A stretch of DNA of 64,000 nucleotides from Pseudomonadota bacterium (GTDB lineage: Bacteria; Pseudomonadota; Gammaproteobacteria; Burkholderiales; Ferrovaceae). Below the pieces are notes generated by a model. It saw nothing but the letters and a program-made list of their open reading frames with translations. It was not told the origin of the DNA and made no database searches. Where the stretch lies: positions 62,001-126,000 of the forward strand of contig JAJZFH010000049.1 of assembly GCA_021805445.1 (NCBI GenBank), given 5' to 3'. The position numbers were made by a program, and so were the translations under genes. Below are positions 1-7,333 of the stretch, in pieces (the first letter of the stretch is position 1; the number at the start of each line of letters is the position of its first letter).

Positions 1-289
1 CACAGATCTTTCCGCCGCTGATTCCTGACTCGGGGTTTCCTTCCAACTTGAGAACCCGTCCTTCGCGGACCTTGCCCATGATCCCGCACCCGGAACCACA
101 CTGCGCACAGGTCGAAGCATAAAAAACTCCGATACCCGGTACCACAAAGTCCTGGGGATTGACATAAGACATGACTTCTTCCACCCCCGACTCGATGGAA
201 GTATGACCACATCCCGCCAGCGTGGCAGCCGCCCCACTGATCCCCAATACCTTGAGGAAATCTCGGCGATCCAAATTACTCATTGTCAT
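1..289 (-). CDS. actB: Alternative complex III iron-sulfur/molybdopterin-like subunit ActB, N-terminal part (cut by window edge)
   Basis: About 96 residues are visible before the left edge. The protein opens with a twin-arginine-like segment (DRRDFLKVLG), a hydrophobic stretch and a cysteine in a lipobox-like LAGC. A C-x2-C-x3-C cluster follows (STCAQCGSGCG) with a further cysteine near the edge, as at the start of molybdopterin oxidoreductases that bind a 4Fe-4S cluster. In alternative complex III (quinol:electron-acceptor oxidoreductase) ActB is the large periplasmic iron-sulfur subunit encoded after pentahaem ActA, which is the order seen here. The start at 289 has AGGAG 8 nt upstream; an ATG at 283 is poorly spaced. 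A related iron-sulfur molybdoenzyme of another complex cannot be excluded from this fragment. Confidence 0.75.
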   Translation of the reverse strand, partial: MTMSNLDRRDFLKVLGISGAAATLAGCGHTSIESGVEEVMSYVNPQDFVVPGIGVFYASTCAQCGSGCGIMGKVREGRVLKLEGNPESGISGGKIC

Positions 290-316
290 TTCATCGTCTC
301 CTGTTTGGTCGCCGTT

Positions 317-931
317 TTATTTATGACAGAGCCAGCAATCGTTGGGACCATGACTGGTCACCGTGCTCCCCGCCTTTTCCAAATGATCTTTTTGGTGACA
401 ACTGACACACCAGCCCATGGACAACGCCTTGACCCGGCGCGCGGTCGTCATGGAAGCGATATCCCCATGACAGTACCCACAGGTTTCGCGAATGGGTCGT
501 TTTTCCTGGAAGTAAAAACGTTGAATATGGCGCTCATGGTTGAAACGAACGAAATCCGGCAAGTCATGCACTTTTTTCCAGGGAATGGGCTGTTTGTTTT
601 CCCAATATTCAAACAATTTCTTGATCCGCGGACGATCCTTGACGCCTTCGATCAAATTGTGGCACCCCATGCATTTGTCGAGACGGGGAATCCCGGACAC
701 GTTGCTGCGGCGCGCATAGGTATGGCAGTACATGCAGTTGATCTGCATGCGACCGGCATGGGTATTATGCGGAAACTCGATGGGTTGCTCCACCACCGGG
801 CCCAGCGCATCGTACCCATCACTGGTTTGCGAACCGATGGGCCCCCCCTGAACGAAAGGCTCCGCAAAGACCTGCGCACTCCCGATCCAGAACAGCATGA
901 TCCAGAGAAAAATTCTTTTTCCGTAATTCAT
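317..931 (-). CDS. actA: Pentahaem cytochrome c, alternative complex III subunit ActA
   Basis: The protein has 204 residues with an N-terminal hydrophobic segment (about residues 7-23) that is a signal peptide or membrane anchor. Five CxxCH haem sites lie at residues 66-70, 87-91, 151-155, 175-179 and 199-203; the last nearly ends the chain. Extra histidines (for example FPHNTHAG near 53-60 and NHERH near 131-135) could be distal ligands. Five haems in a small periplasmic protein directly before an ActB-like gene is the signature of alternative complex III, which oxidises quinol and passes electrons to periplasmic carriers or an oxidase. The gap to actB is 27 nt, so the two are cotranscribed. 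The role is inferred from family and context. Confidence 0.85.
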   Translation of the reverse strand: MNYGKRIFLWIMLFWIGSAQVFAEPFVQGGPIGSQTSDGYDALGPVVEQPIEFPHNTHAGRMQINCMYCHTYARRSNVSGIPRLDKCMGCHNLIEGVKDRPRIKKLFEYWENKQPIPWKKVHDLPDFVRFNHERHIQRFYFQEKRPIRETCGYCHGDIASMTTARRVKALSMGWCVSCHQKDHLEKAGSTVTSHGPNDCWLCHK

Positions 932-1175
932 TCAATAATCCTGCCCAGAAAAAACTCACCCGCGACATCGCCCCAACTGACGAAGGTCTTGACGGTCGAT
1001 CCCTTATTGACATCCACGCACCCACCTGAAACCCAGAAACGACACCCTCCACCGTCACGGCATGCAGAGGAATGCGGAAATGGGCAAGAGTCGGTACGCA
1101 CACGCATCCCGAACCAGAATCAAAGGGTCAAGAAAATACGCTCTTCCCCCAAAAATTCGGATCGAAAACAGAAAC
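932..1175. other. Intergenic region upstream of actA
   Basis: About 245 bases lie between the HiPIP terminator and actA. No convincing gene is present. An actA promoter should be here because a terminator separates it from the HiPIP gene. A TTGACC resembling a -35 box can be read on the minus strand near 1127-1132, but no good -10 box follows at the right distance, so no promoter is called. Confidence 0.4.
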
Positions 1176-1200
1176 GAAAAGGTGCCTTTGGCACCTTTTC
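1176..1200 (-). terminator. Intrinsic terminator after the HiPIP gene
   Basis: A perfect 11-bp inverted repeat (arms 1176-1186 and 1190-1200) encloses a 3-nt loop. Its outer arm is A-rich on one side and T-rich on the other, so it can act in both directions. It begins 24 nt beyond the HiPIP stop codon and would separate that transcript from actA. Confidence 0.8.
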
Positions 1201-1223
1201 GAATACGACTTGGAACTATTGAG

Positions 1224-1529
1224 TTATTTGGGTTTTGCGACGAAGCCGTTGCAATAACAGGTCGGGCAAATTTCATCGTCCCCGGGGTAGAGTTTACACC
1301 CGTGCACGGCACCTGGATCGGTTGGCTTGTCTTTGTTGGGGATGAAGTTCATGCAGCGGTTACACTCCTTTTCCCCGTTGGGATGGTCCTGGAAATGCAA
1401 GGCTGTCCGCACAGCGGTGTTCTTCTTTGCGAAGGCCGAAGTGGTAAAGCCAGCCATCGGCGCTGCCACGATAGCGATGGTGCCCATCTTGAGCAACTGA
1501 CGACGTGAGTGTTTGATACCATTTTCCAT
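1224..1529 (-). CDS. High-potential iron-sulfur protein (HiPIP) with Tat signal
   Basis: This 101-residue protein has a twin-arginine leader (SRRQLLKMG, residues 8-16) and a hydrophobic stretch ending near AFA (32-34), so it is exported folded. The mature part has cysteines at 56, 59, 78, 88, 91 and 93. C56-x2-C59, C78 and one of C91/C93 match the spacing of the four HiPIP ligands of the 4Fe-4S cluster. HiPIPs are soluble periplasmic one-electron carriers; the Iro type occurs in acidophilic iron oxidisers. The start has GGAGGGG 7 nt upstream. Six cysteines is more than the usual four. Its position beside alternative complex III and c4 cytochromes fits a periplasmic electron shuttle, but the partners are inferred. 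Confidence 0.85.
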   Translation of the reverse strand: MENGIKHSRRQLLKMGTIAIVAAPMAGFTTSAFAKKNTAVRTALHFQDHPNGEKECNRCMNFIPNKDKPTDPGAVHGCKLYPGDDEICPTCYCNGFVAKPK

Positions 1530-1964
1530 GTTGTAACCCCTCCAGATCGATTGAATAGTTTTAGGTTATTAGGACCAACGTTAAAGCATATTTTATTTAT
1601 GTGTGTGAAACGACAGAACTCATGGCCGAAAGAAAATCCGCTTCTTCGACTGACCATATGCGTAGCGTAGCGCCCCTGAAACCGACTGTCAAGTGGGTCT
1701 ATTCTTTCACCTTTTTCGGTCCTGCCCACGGCTTCGACGAGGATGCCTAAAAAATCAGTTGCGAAGCCGGTTTTGCCCATGATATAGTCCGCTACGATGC
1801 CACATGGAAAGGCTAGCCAGCGCGAAATTTTGCGGTGAAACCAGCGAACCATGCGGCGTTTGGGAATCTTTGTAGCCCGTTCAATTAAAAAAGCAGTACG
1901 GGTTCATGGAACAGTGGGTCCTGTCTACTGTCCTGTCATTCAATGTCATTCTGGAGGGGGGTAA
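1530..1964. promoter_or_regulatory. Divergent control region between the HiPIP and cytochrome c4 genes
   Basis: This 435-base stretch has no credible gene. The HiPIP side (about 1555-1620) is A+T-rich, with several weak -10-like hexamers but no clear -35/-10 pair. On the cytochrome side an imperfect dyad (GGAACAGT at 1908-1915, ACTGTCC at 1927-1933) is followed by a direct repeat of TGTCATTC at 1934-1941 and 1944-1951, ending just before the GGAGGGGGG ribosome site. The region must hold the promoters of both carrier genes. That the repeats are an operator or an mRNA element is a guess. Confidence 0.5.
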
Positions 1965-2705
1965 ATGCGTAAGTCATTCACTAAGATCACATCCGGGCTG
2001 GCTGTGGCCGCGGCTCTGGTGAGCATGACGGCTCTGGCTGAAGAAGAGGGGGTCATGAACGGCGACCCAGCCAACGGCAAGAAGATCTTCACGGAAGGGA
2101 AAGGCGCCGCTCCGGCGTGCATGACCTGCCATGGAGCCACAGGATGGGGAATGGAAGCCATGGGGGCTCCCCGTCTCAACAATCTCGGGTTTCCTTATAT
2201 CGTCAAGCAATTGACGGATCTGGCCGAAGGCCGGAGAACCCCGTCGGGTGCAGGAGCGGTCATGCCCCTGTTTGCACAACAACTCACGCCACAGGATCGA
2301 CGGGATGTCTCGGCTTACGTCAACTCCCTGCCCCTCGACCCCAAGGACCTGTCAGATTTGCAGGCGATCAAGGATGGGGGACAACCCATTGGAACCCGTT
2401 ACAAGGGAGAAATCCTGGTCAAGTACGGCGTAGGCGGCAAGGTTTCTGCCTGTATGTCTTGCCATGGGTACAACGGACGGGGTGCTGCGCCTGTTTTTCC
2501 AGTCATCGGGGAACAAAAGTTCACTTATCTGGTCAATCAGTTGCACAACTGGCGTGATGAGAGTCGTACAAACGACCCCTACGGGATGATGCGTGCCATT
2601 GCCAAAAAGTTGAGTGACGAGGATATCCTCGATGCCGCAACCTACCTGGCGACTGCACCACGTACCACGGAAGGGAACACGCGCGTCCCAAATACGACCC
2701 GGTAA
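1965..2705 (+). CDS. Dihaem cytochrome c (c4 family), periplasmic
   Basis: The 246-residue protein has a cleavable signal peptide (about residues 1-25, ending ALA) and two cytochrome c domains with haem sites CMTCH (52-56) and CMSCH (163-167). Candidate axial methionines are M100 in the first domain and the GMMR region near 208 in the second. Two fused class I domains of this length are typical of cytochrome c4, which relays electrons to terminal oxidases; CYC1 of acidophilic iron oxidisers is of this kind. A strong ribosome site (GGAGGGGGG) precedes the ATG. The gene is followed by a terminator-like hairpin and then an operon with another cytochrome. Confidence 0.92.
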   Translation: MRKSFTKITSGLAVAAALVSMTALAEEEGVMNGDPANGKKIFTEGKGAAPACMTCHGATGWGMEAMGAPRLNNLGFPYIVKQLTDLAEGRRTPSGAGAVMPLFAQQLTPQDRRDVSAYVNSLPLDPKDLSDLQAIKDGGQPIGTRYKGEILVKYGVGGKVSACMSCHGYNGRGAAPVFPVIGEQKFTYLVNQLHNWRDESRTNDPYGMMRAIAKKLSDEDILDAATYLATAPRTTEGNTRVPNTTR

Positions 2706-2745
2706 TCGTTGGCTTCAAGTCAGCGCATCAGGGGAGTGTGATCAG

Positions 2746-2774
2746 AACCCGCGTGCTTTGCGCGCGGGTTTTCT
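2746..2774 (+). terminator. Intrinsic terminator between cytochrome c4 and the downstream cytochrome operon
   Basis: Arms AACCCGCG (2746-2753) and CGCGGGTT (2763-2770) form an 8-bp GC-rich stem with a 9-nt loop, followed by a T-rich tail. Only 25 nt separate it from the next start codon, which leaves no room for a promoter after it. It may therefore act as a partial terminator that lowers expression of the following genes. Confidence 0.75.
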
Positions 2775-2799
2775 ATTTTACCTGACAGGATACTGACTG

Positions 2800-3378
2800 A
2801 TGAGATTCAACTCTTTGAAACTGGGCGAAAAGATTTTATTCGGCATCTTTGCACTCCTGGTTGTTTTTGCCGTGTCCAGTTTCGTGATGCTGGAAATCTA
2901 TCGCTCCCACCTCAATCACCCCATGTACCCCAATACCACCCAGTTTGATTTCACGCCGGAAGGCAAAGCGGGATCCCAGTTGTTTCGTGAAAAAGGGTGC
3001 ACCGATTGTCATCGTGCCCTGCGTAATGGAACCAACCACGGCGTGGTTCTGGATGGCATCGGCTCTCGGCATACTCTGGATTACATCGAATCATTCCTGA
3101 AAAAGCCCGAGTCCACCTACGAAACCAAAACAGTCGACCACGGTCTGAACAAGCAAGCCGCATACGTGGCGGCCTTGCCGGATAATGAAATTCATTCCAT
3201 CGCCATATTTTTATCGGAGTTGAAAGCGACTCAAGGCTCTGCCGATGCCCGTCTACCCATGCAGGAACGCTCCGGATTCGTGGATGAAATGGTCAAGGTC
3301 TGGGCCCCCAGTTCCTGGAAAACCGAATATCACGATCTGCGCGAGGATGCAGGTCAAAATCAGAAGGAGAAACCCTGA
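2800..3378 (+). CDS. Membrane-anchored monohaem cytochrome c
   Basis: The 192-residue protein has one N-terminal transmembrane anchor (about 13-33) and a single haem site CTDCH (67-71) soon after it; the rest should face the periplasm. The arrangement resembles the small cytochrome subunits of cbb3-type or nitric-oxide-reductase-type enzymes (CcoO or NorC), although overall similarity cannot be judged by eye. The next gene, 2 nt downstream, encodes a short protein resembling part of haem-copper oxidase subunit I, so the two may form a small haem complex in the inner membrane. The stop codon overlaps the ribosome site of that gene (AAGGAG). The electron partner is unknown. Confidence 0.8.
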   Translation: MRFNSLKLGEKILFGIFALLVVFAVSSFVMLEIYRSHLNHPMYPNTTQFDFTPEGKAGSQLFREKGCTDCHRALRNGTNHGVVLDGIGSRHTLDYIESFLKKPESTYETKTVDHGLNKQAAYVAALPDNEIHSIAIFLSELKATQGSADARLPMQERSGFVDEMVKVWAPSSWKTEYHDLREDAGQNQKEKP

Positions 3379-3380
3379 GC

Positions 3381-3890
3381 ATGTCTTCCACCGCCCCTTT
3401 CGATCAACGCATCAATGACCCGGAATACACGTTATTCACCCTCCTGTTCGTGTATGCCTGCATCACCTACGCCATCATCGGTTTTTCATGGGGGGCTCTG
3501 ATGGGGGGAATCCCCGCCTTTCGCATGTTTGTGGATTCGGCGCCTCATGGTCACCTCATCTTGCTGGCCCACGGCCACATCAATCTGCTCGGCTGGGTAG
3601 AAATGGCGATTTTCGGTGCCATCTACTACTTCGTCCCGCGCCTGGTCAATCGACCGATCTACAGTCTCAAACTGGTCAAGATCCATTTTTGGATGCACAA
3701 CATCGGATTGATGGGCATGGTGGTCCTGTTTTCCATTGCAGGCAGCATTGGGGGCTATGACCCGGGACCCGAGATAGAAAAGGCCGTCACCCATTTGATG
3801 GGGGGCGTAGGTTTTTTTGGCACGTTGGTTCTGCTTGCCAACATCATATGGGGCTATAATATCTTCAAGACTGGAAAGCAGGGAGTCTGA
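3381..3890 (+). CDS. Short four-helix protein resembling haem-copper oxidase subunit I
   Basis: The protein has 169 residues and about four hydrophobic helices (near 17-45, 57-86, 97-122 and 134-162). Histidines lie at 56, 58, 64, 66, 102, 106 and 138. The stretch HGHINLLGWVEMAIFG and the following YYFVPRL resemble helices of cbb3 and NOR-type catalytic subunits that ligate haem. A full subunit I has at least 12 helices arranged as three four-helix arcs, so this is about one third of one. The gene looks intact, with clean ends and no frameshift. It is cotranscribed with an anchored cytochrome c. Whether it binds haem or has any oxidase or sensor role is unknown. Confidence 0.7.
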   Translation: MSSTAPFDQRINDPEYTLFTLLFVYACITYAIIGFSWGALMGGIPAFRMFVDSAPHGHLILLAHGHINLLGWVEMAIFGAIYYFVPRLVNRPIYSLKLVKIHFWMHNIGLMGMVVLFSIAGSIGGYDPGPEIEKAVTHLMGGVGFFGTLVLLANIIWGYNIFKTGKQGV

Positions 3891-3896
3891 CGTCCC

Positions 3897-4412
3897 ATGA
3901 AATCAAAACTGAGGTATTCACTGATCGTCCTGGCCATGGCCTTGGGAAGTTGCGGCCAGCAGCAAGGCTTGGGACTGTCCCTGGGAACCCGGGCACCCAG
4001 ACTGGCCACCAAGACCCTGGCCGATGTCGGCGGAGACTTGAGCCGCATGACCACCTATCGCCAGCCCGATCCGCGCATGTACCAATATTCGCTGGATCAG
4101 GCACTGGCCACGGGAAAGCCGATTCTGCTCGAGTTCGCCACCCCAGGTCATTGTTCCGTCTGTGATCGGCAACTGCAGATCACCAAGGCCATGCTCGAAA
4201 AATACCAGCCGAATGTACTGTTTCTGCACATGGACCAGTATGAAAACCCCGAAGCATTCAAAACCTACCGTGTGATGGGCGATCCCTGGACCTTCGTGAT
4301 CGATGCACAGGGTATCGTCCGCTATCAGGAAGCGGGCCCTATGCTTTACCAGGAAATGGATGCAGCCATTCGGGCTGTTCTCCCTCTCCCTCATCAGGCT
4401 TCCCTCCCCTAG
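3897..4412 (+). CDS. Thioredoxin-like lipoprotein
   Basis: The 171-residue protein has a lipoprotein signal (ALGSC, lipid-modified C19) and a thioredoxin-like fold. CSVC (C86 and C89) follows a strand (KPILLEFATPGH), and a GDPWTFVID segment near 125-133 supplies the usual cis-proline. The two cysteines could reduce periplasmic disulfides or hold copper or haem during assembly, as Sco/SenC and DsbE proteins do near oxidase genes. Spacing to the preceding oxidase-like gene is 6 nt. A maturation factor for the two preceding proteins is the likeliest role, by context only. No strong ribosome site is visible, so coupling to the upstream gene is likely. Confidence 0.75.
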   Translation: MKSKLRYSLIVLAMALGSCGQQQGLGLSLGTRAPRLATKTLADVGGDLSRMTTYRQPDPRMYQYSLDQALATGKPILLEFATPGHCSVCDRQLQITKAMLEKYQPNVLFLHMDQYENPEAFKTYRVMGDPWTFVIDAQGIVRYQEAGPMLYQEMDAAIRAVLPLPHQASLP

Positions 4413-4453
4413 TCTGCCGATCCTTTATCTTTGTCAGCCCTCTGAGATCCCTA

Positions 4454-4921
4454 ATGCTGCGCTCCTTTGAATTGAAAAAAGATCCTCGAGGCATGACCTG
4501 GGATCTGTTGCTTTACATCCCCACGGTTTCCGCTCTGGGCGCCTTTGCCGCCAATGCCTGGTACGCGGCAAACCCGAATCTTTCCTATTTGCTCCTTTTC
4601 ATGGCCTGTTTCTTCTTGTTTGCGGGGGCCAATCGGGTGCTGAAGACCCGCCTGCTGTGCCTTCCCAGCGCACCTGTTCGACTGGAAGCCGATCCTCAGG
4701 CTCCCTGTGTGCGGGTCCATCTAAAAAACGGGACACACATCGAACTCCTCAAGGATATTCACGTATACCGTGAGTATTCTGGTCGCTCCATCGGACTGAC
4801 CGGACTGGATGCTGCAGGCAAACGCCTGCAATTCGTTTTTCACAAAGGGCAGTTTTCTCTCGAACGAGATTACCAGTCCCTCCAGGATTTCTTTGCCAAG
4901 AAGAAGGCACCCCTTCCCTGA
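4454..4921 (+). CDS. Hypothetical membrane protein, two N-terminal helices
   Basis: The protein has 155 residues. Two hydrophobic helices (about 17-36 and 43-60) are followed by a soluble part of about 90 residues, rich in beta-strand-like sequence with a KDIHVYREY segment. I do not recognise the family. The layout (helix pair plus small cytoplasmic domain) resembles bacterial PH-like membrane proteins, but I see no defining motif. It lies 41 nt after the thioredoxin-like gene on the same strand and may close that operon. Its start lacks a clear ribosome site. It ends 7 nt from a convergent small gene. Confidence 0.6.
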   Translation: MLRSFELKKDPRGMTWDLLLYIPTVSALGAFAANAWYAANPNLSYLLLFMACFFLFAGANRVLKTRLLCLPSAPVRLEADPQAPCVRVHLKNGTHIELLKDIHVYREYSGRSIGLTGLDAAGKRLQFVFHKGQFSLERDYQSLQDFFAKKKAPLP

Positions 4922-4928
4922 CCCATGG

Positions 4929-5129
4929 CTAGCGGCGACGACGCACCACATCCCAAGCCATGAATCCGATCACCACCGCCACCCCTGAGCAAGCCATCCC
5001 CATGTAATGATATTCCCTGTCTGCCGGGACCAACCCCCCCACCAGCATGTGCACGGTATAGGCGGTCAGGAACAGCGAACTCAGGGTCACCACCCCATAA
5101 ACCAAGGCTTCACGAGGGCTGATTTTCAT
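4929..5129 (-). CDS. Small two-helix membrane protein, unknown function
   Basis: This 66-residue protein has two predicted helices (about 8-30 and 41-58) and a basic C-terminal tail (DVVRRRR). Its ATG overlaps the TGA of the preceding large membrane protein in an ATGA, which implies coupled translation and a shared role. I do not recognise a family. The overlap and clean hydrophobic pattern make it more likely real than a chance frame. Confidence 0.6.
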   Translation of the reverse strand: MKISPREALVYGVVTLSSLFLTAYTVHMLVGGLVPADREYHYMGMACSGVAVVIGFMAWDVVRRRR

Positions 5130-6598
5130 TTGATGGGGTCTCCGGGTGCAGGAGGGGGCGGCTCATCGAGTACCGGTGCGGGTGCCGCAGGAGCCAGGTT
5201 GGGCGTGCGGATCTGCAAGACAACCCCTCCGACTTGCAAGGAAAGGGTCTCCACTTCATTCCCCAGCAGAGACAAGTTTTGAGTCAACCCCAGGTTGGCC
5301 GGAGTTTTTGGTGCCATGATCAGATGGGTCAATCCTCTCATCATGACCAATTGAGCGGCGGGATCCTTGGCGGCGGGGGGAAGAGGCAAGGCATCGCACC
5401 GACAAGCCAACATGGTTCGTGCGGGCCATTGGCTCGCGATCCGTAGACGTGGATCCGGCAGATGACGGGCTTCCGCATCGGTACGGTACTGTTCCACCGT
5501 CTGGGTAAGCGTCCATATCAGTTGATCCTGTTCGGTCAATTGGCGTACCTGCCCCAACGCAAACCAGGCACGATCATCCTGCATGCTGAGGGTAGAGATC
5601 AGGAAGATCCCCAGAAGGACCCAGCCCCGTTGCGCCAAAAAACCAATCTTTCCGGCGCCCCATTCGAGTAGCGCAGGAATCCCCGCATAAAGTAGCGTGA
5701 TCATGCCCAGCAAAGCAAAGGTGGCGTCCCCATTGAGGGAGGAAACCAGGACTCCCCACCAGAGACACCGCCCCAACAAAGTCTTCCAGAGTATCTGCCG
5801 CTTTTGCCACCATACCCAAAGCATCAGGATGAGAATCAAAATTCCCGCCCCCCAATCTGCAGCCGTGAGTTCCGGTTCAAAACCGGGGAAATGACCCCAC
5901 AAGGGGGTCCAGTCACGCAGTGGGTTCTGAAACCAGGTTACCCCGCTCCAACCCCAACGCAGCAGAATCGAGATTCCCGAAAAAACCGTCAATCCTATGA
6001 AAAATGTTTTTTTCTGCAAGGAATTCACCGGGTTTTTATGCCACTCCCAAGCCAGAAGCAGCGGGTAGACCAGCCCCACCGGGTGTAGGCTGACGGCAAA
6101 GGCGGACAACCCCAATTGCCCAAAATACAATCCGCTCAATGCGTGGGGTCGTTGCCGATAGGAACGGTCCAGCCAGTATCCCCCCATGAATGCGACCAGT
6201 ATTCCCAGTCCGGGAGAAAGGTGATCGATTTGCAACAGGGTCAGCGGTGTCAGTAGCCATAATCCCGTGGCCAACAAAGCCGCCTCGTCCTGTCCTTCCA
6301 GGGACTGCCAGCGGTATAGTCCCCATGCCGTGAGCGCAGCCAGGGCGATCATCACTCCCTTGGCAGCCATGACCTGCCCGGGCCACAGGAATCCCAGAGG
6401 AAGCCAGAGAAGATCGCGAAAGTCCGGCACCCCCAGTGTCACGATGGAATTGGCCACATGGTCGGCCACGGACCAATCCAGCAGCAGTGCCTTGGCTGCT
6501 TCTTCCTCTATTCCGTAAGGCCCTCGGTGCAGAACCAGAAATGTTGCCACAGCCCAGACCAAAAGGGCCAACATGCCCCACTGCCTCAAACCCAACAT
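5126..6598 (-). CDS. Large polytopic membrane protein, possibly GT-C-type glycosyltransferase-like
   Basis: The 490-residue protein has roughly ten hydrophobic helices through residue 350 and a soluble, proline-rich C-terminal part ending PPPPAPGDPIK. An early acidic pair (GIEEEAAKA, after the first helix) and the general shape recall GT-C glycosyltransferases such as ArnT/PMT family members, but no diagnostic motif confirms this. The start at 6598 has AAGGAG 7 nt upstream. An in-frame start at 6703 would overlap the preceding cytochrome gene and has no such site. It is coupled to the small membrane gene downstream and lies 58 nt after cytochrome c4, so it could be cotranscribed with it. Confidence 0.65.
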   Translation of the reverse strand: MLGLRQWGMLALLVWAVATFLVLHRGPYGIEEEAAKALLLDWSVADHVANSIVTLGVPDFRDLLWLPLGFLWPGQVMAAKGVMIALAALTAWGLYRWQSLEGQDEAALLATGLWLLTPLTLLQIDHLSPGLGILVAFMGGYWLDRSYRQRPHALSGLYFGQLGLSAFAVSLHPVGLVYPLLLAWEWHKNPVNSLQKKTFFIGLTVFSGISILLRWGWSGVTWFQNPLRDWTPLWGHFPGFEPELTAADWGAGILILILMLWVWWQKRQILWKTLLGRCLWWGVLVSSLNGDATFALLGMITLLYAGIPALLEWGAGKIGFLAQRGWVLLGIFLISTLSMQDDRAWFALGQVRQLTEQDQLIWTLTQTVEQYRTDAEARHLPDPRLRIASQWPARTMLACRCDALPLPPAAKDPAAQLVMMRGLTHLIMAPKTPANLGLTQNLSLLGNEVETLSLQVGGVVLQIRTPNLAPAAPAPVLDEPPPPAPGDPIK

Positions 6599-6656
6599 CC
6601 GTGAACTCCTTGAAATCAAGCAAAAACTCTGTCGATGAATAGAAACGAAGTCAAAA

Positions 6657-7277
6657 TCAATACACGCCAGCAGCGTAGTCCGACAGAGCCTTGACTTCTT
6701 CATTGGTCAGACGATGCGCAATGGTACGCATCACGGCAGCCGGGTCATTGCTGCGCGTGCCATCCTTGAAATGTTGCAACTGCAGTTCGGTATATTCCTG
6801 GTACTGCCCTGAAAGACGCGGATAAAGTGCAGGAACCCCTGCGCCCGTGGGACCGTGGCAACTGGAACACGCGGGGACTCCCCGGTCTGCATCCCCGCCC
6901 CGCCAAAGTCTCTGTCCGATGGACACGAGCTTTGGATCATTGGCGCGCGTCAGATGAGGGGGCTGGATTGCATACCAGGCCGCTACATTGCGCATATCCT
7001 CTGCACTGAGCATGGAAACGATGCCGGCCATGATGGGATTGTCCCGAGCGGGAGGTGCCCCGTTGACCGACTTCATATCATTCAATTGCTTGACCACATA
7101 GTCCGGAATCTGTGCCGCCAAATGGGGTTGGGTCGGGATCGGACTGACGCCATCCAGACCATGACAGGCATAGCAGATGGAAGCCGCAATGACCTTGCCT
7201 TTTTCCGGATCACCCGGTTGCGCCCAGGCAGGAAGAACCAGCAGACTCAGCAGGAGTCCAGTCATCCATTTATTCAT
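6657..7277 (-). CDS. Second dihaem cytochrome c4
   Basis: The 206-residue protein has a signal peptide (about 1-19, ending AWA) and two haem domains with CYACH (35-39) and CSSCH (137-141). Conserved c4 features include GxPxL/YPRLSGQ after the second haem and methionines placed as axial ligands (M83 region and M184 region). It is a periplasmic carrier between quinol-oxidising complexes and terminal oxidases. It is shorter than the c4 protein at 1965-2705 and differs throughout, so the two are not a recent duplication. AAGGA lies upstream of the ATG. A TAGAAT hexamer at 7334-7339 on the minus strand may be its own -10 box. Confidence 0.93.
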   Translation of the reverse strand: MNKWMTGLLLSLLVLPAWAQPGDPEKGKVIAASICYACHGLDGVSPIPTQPHLAAQIPDYVVKQLNDMKSVNGAPPARDNPIMAGIVSMLSAEDMRNVAAWYAIQPPHLTRANDPKLVSIGQRLWRGGDADRGVPACSSCHGPTGAGVPALYPRLSGQYQEYTELQLQHFKDGTRSNDPAAVMRTIAHRLTNEEVKALSDYAAGVY

Positions 7278-7333
7278 GGTGTCATTTCCTTGAAATCACT
7301 CGCCAGAGAAGGATACGGGAAACTGATCGGTCC

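Noticed and set aside
203-1222. Long plus-strand open frame of 339 codons over actB/actA
   Set aside because: It is antisense to the haem-binding cytochrome gene, has no recognisable domains and no ribosome site.
1349-1852. Minus-strand open frame of 167 codons overlapping the HiPIP gene and its upstream region
   Set aside because: It overlaps the HiPIP gene in another frame, its composition is unlike a folded protein, and it covers the expected promoter region.
6599-6703. Longer start for the 490-residue membrane protein
   Set aside because: It would overlap the end of the cytochrome c4 gene and lacks the AAGGAG site present before 6598.
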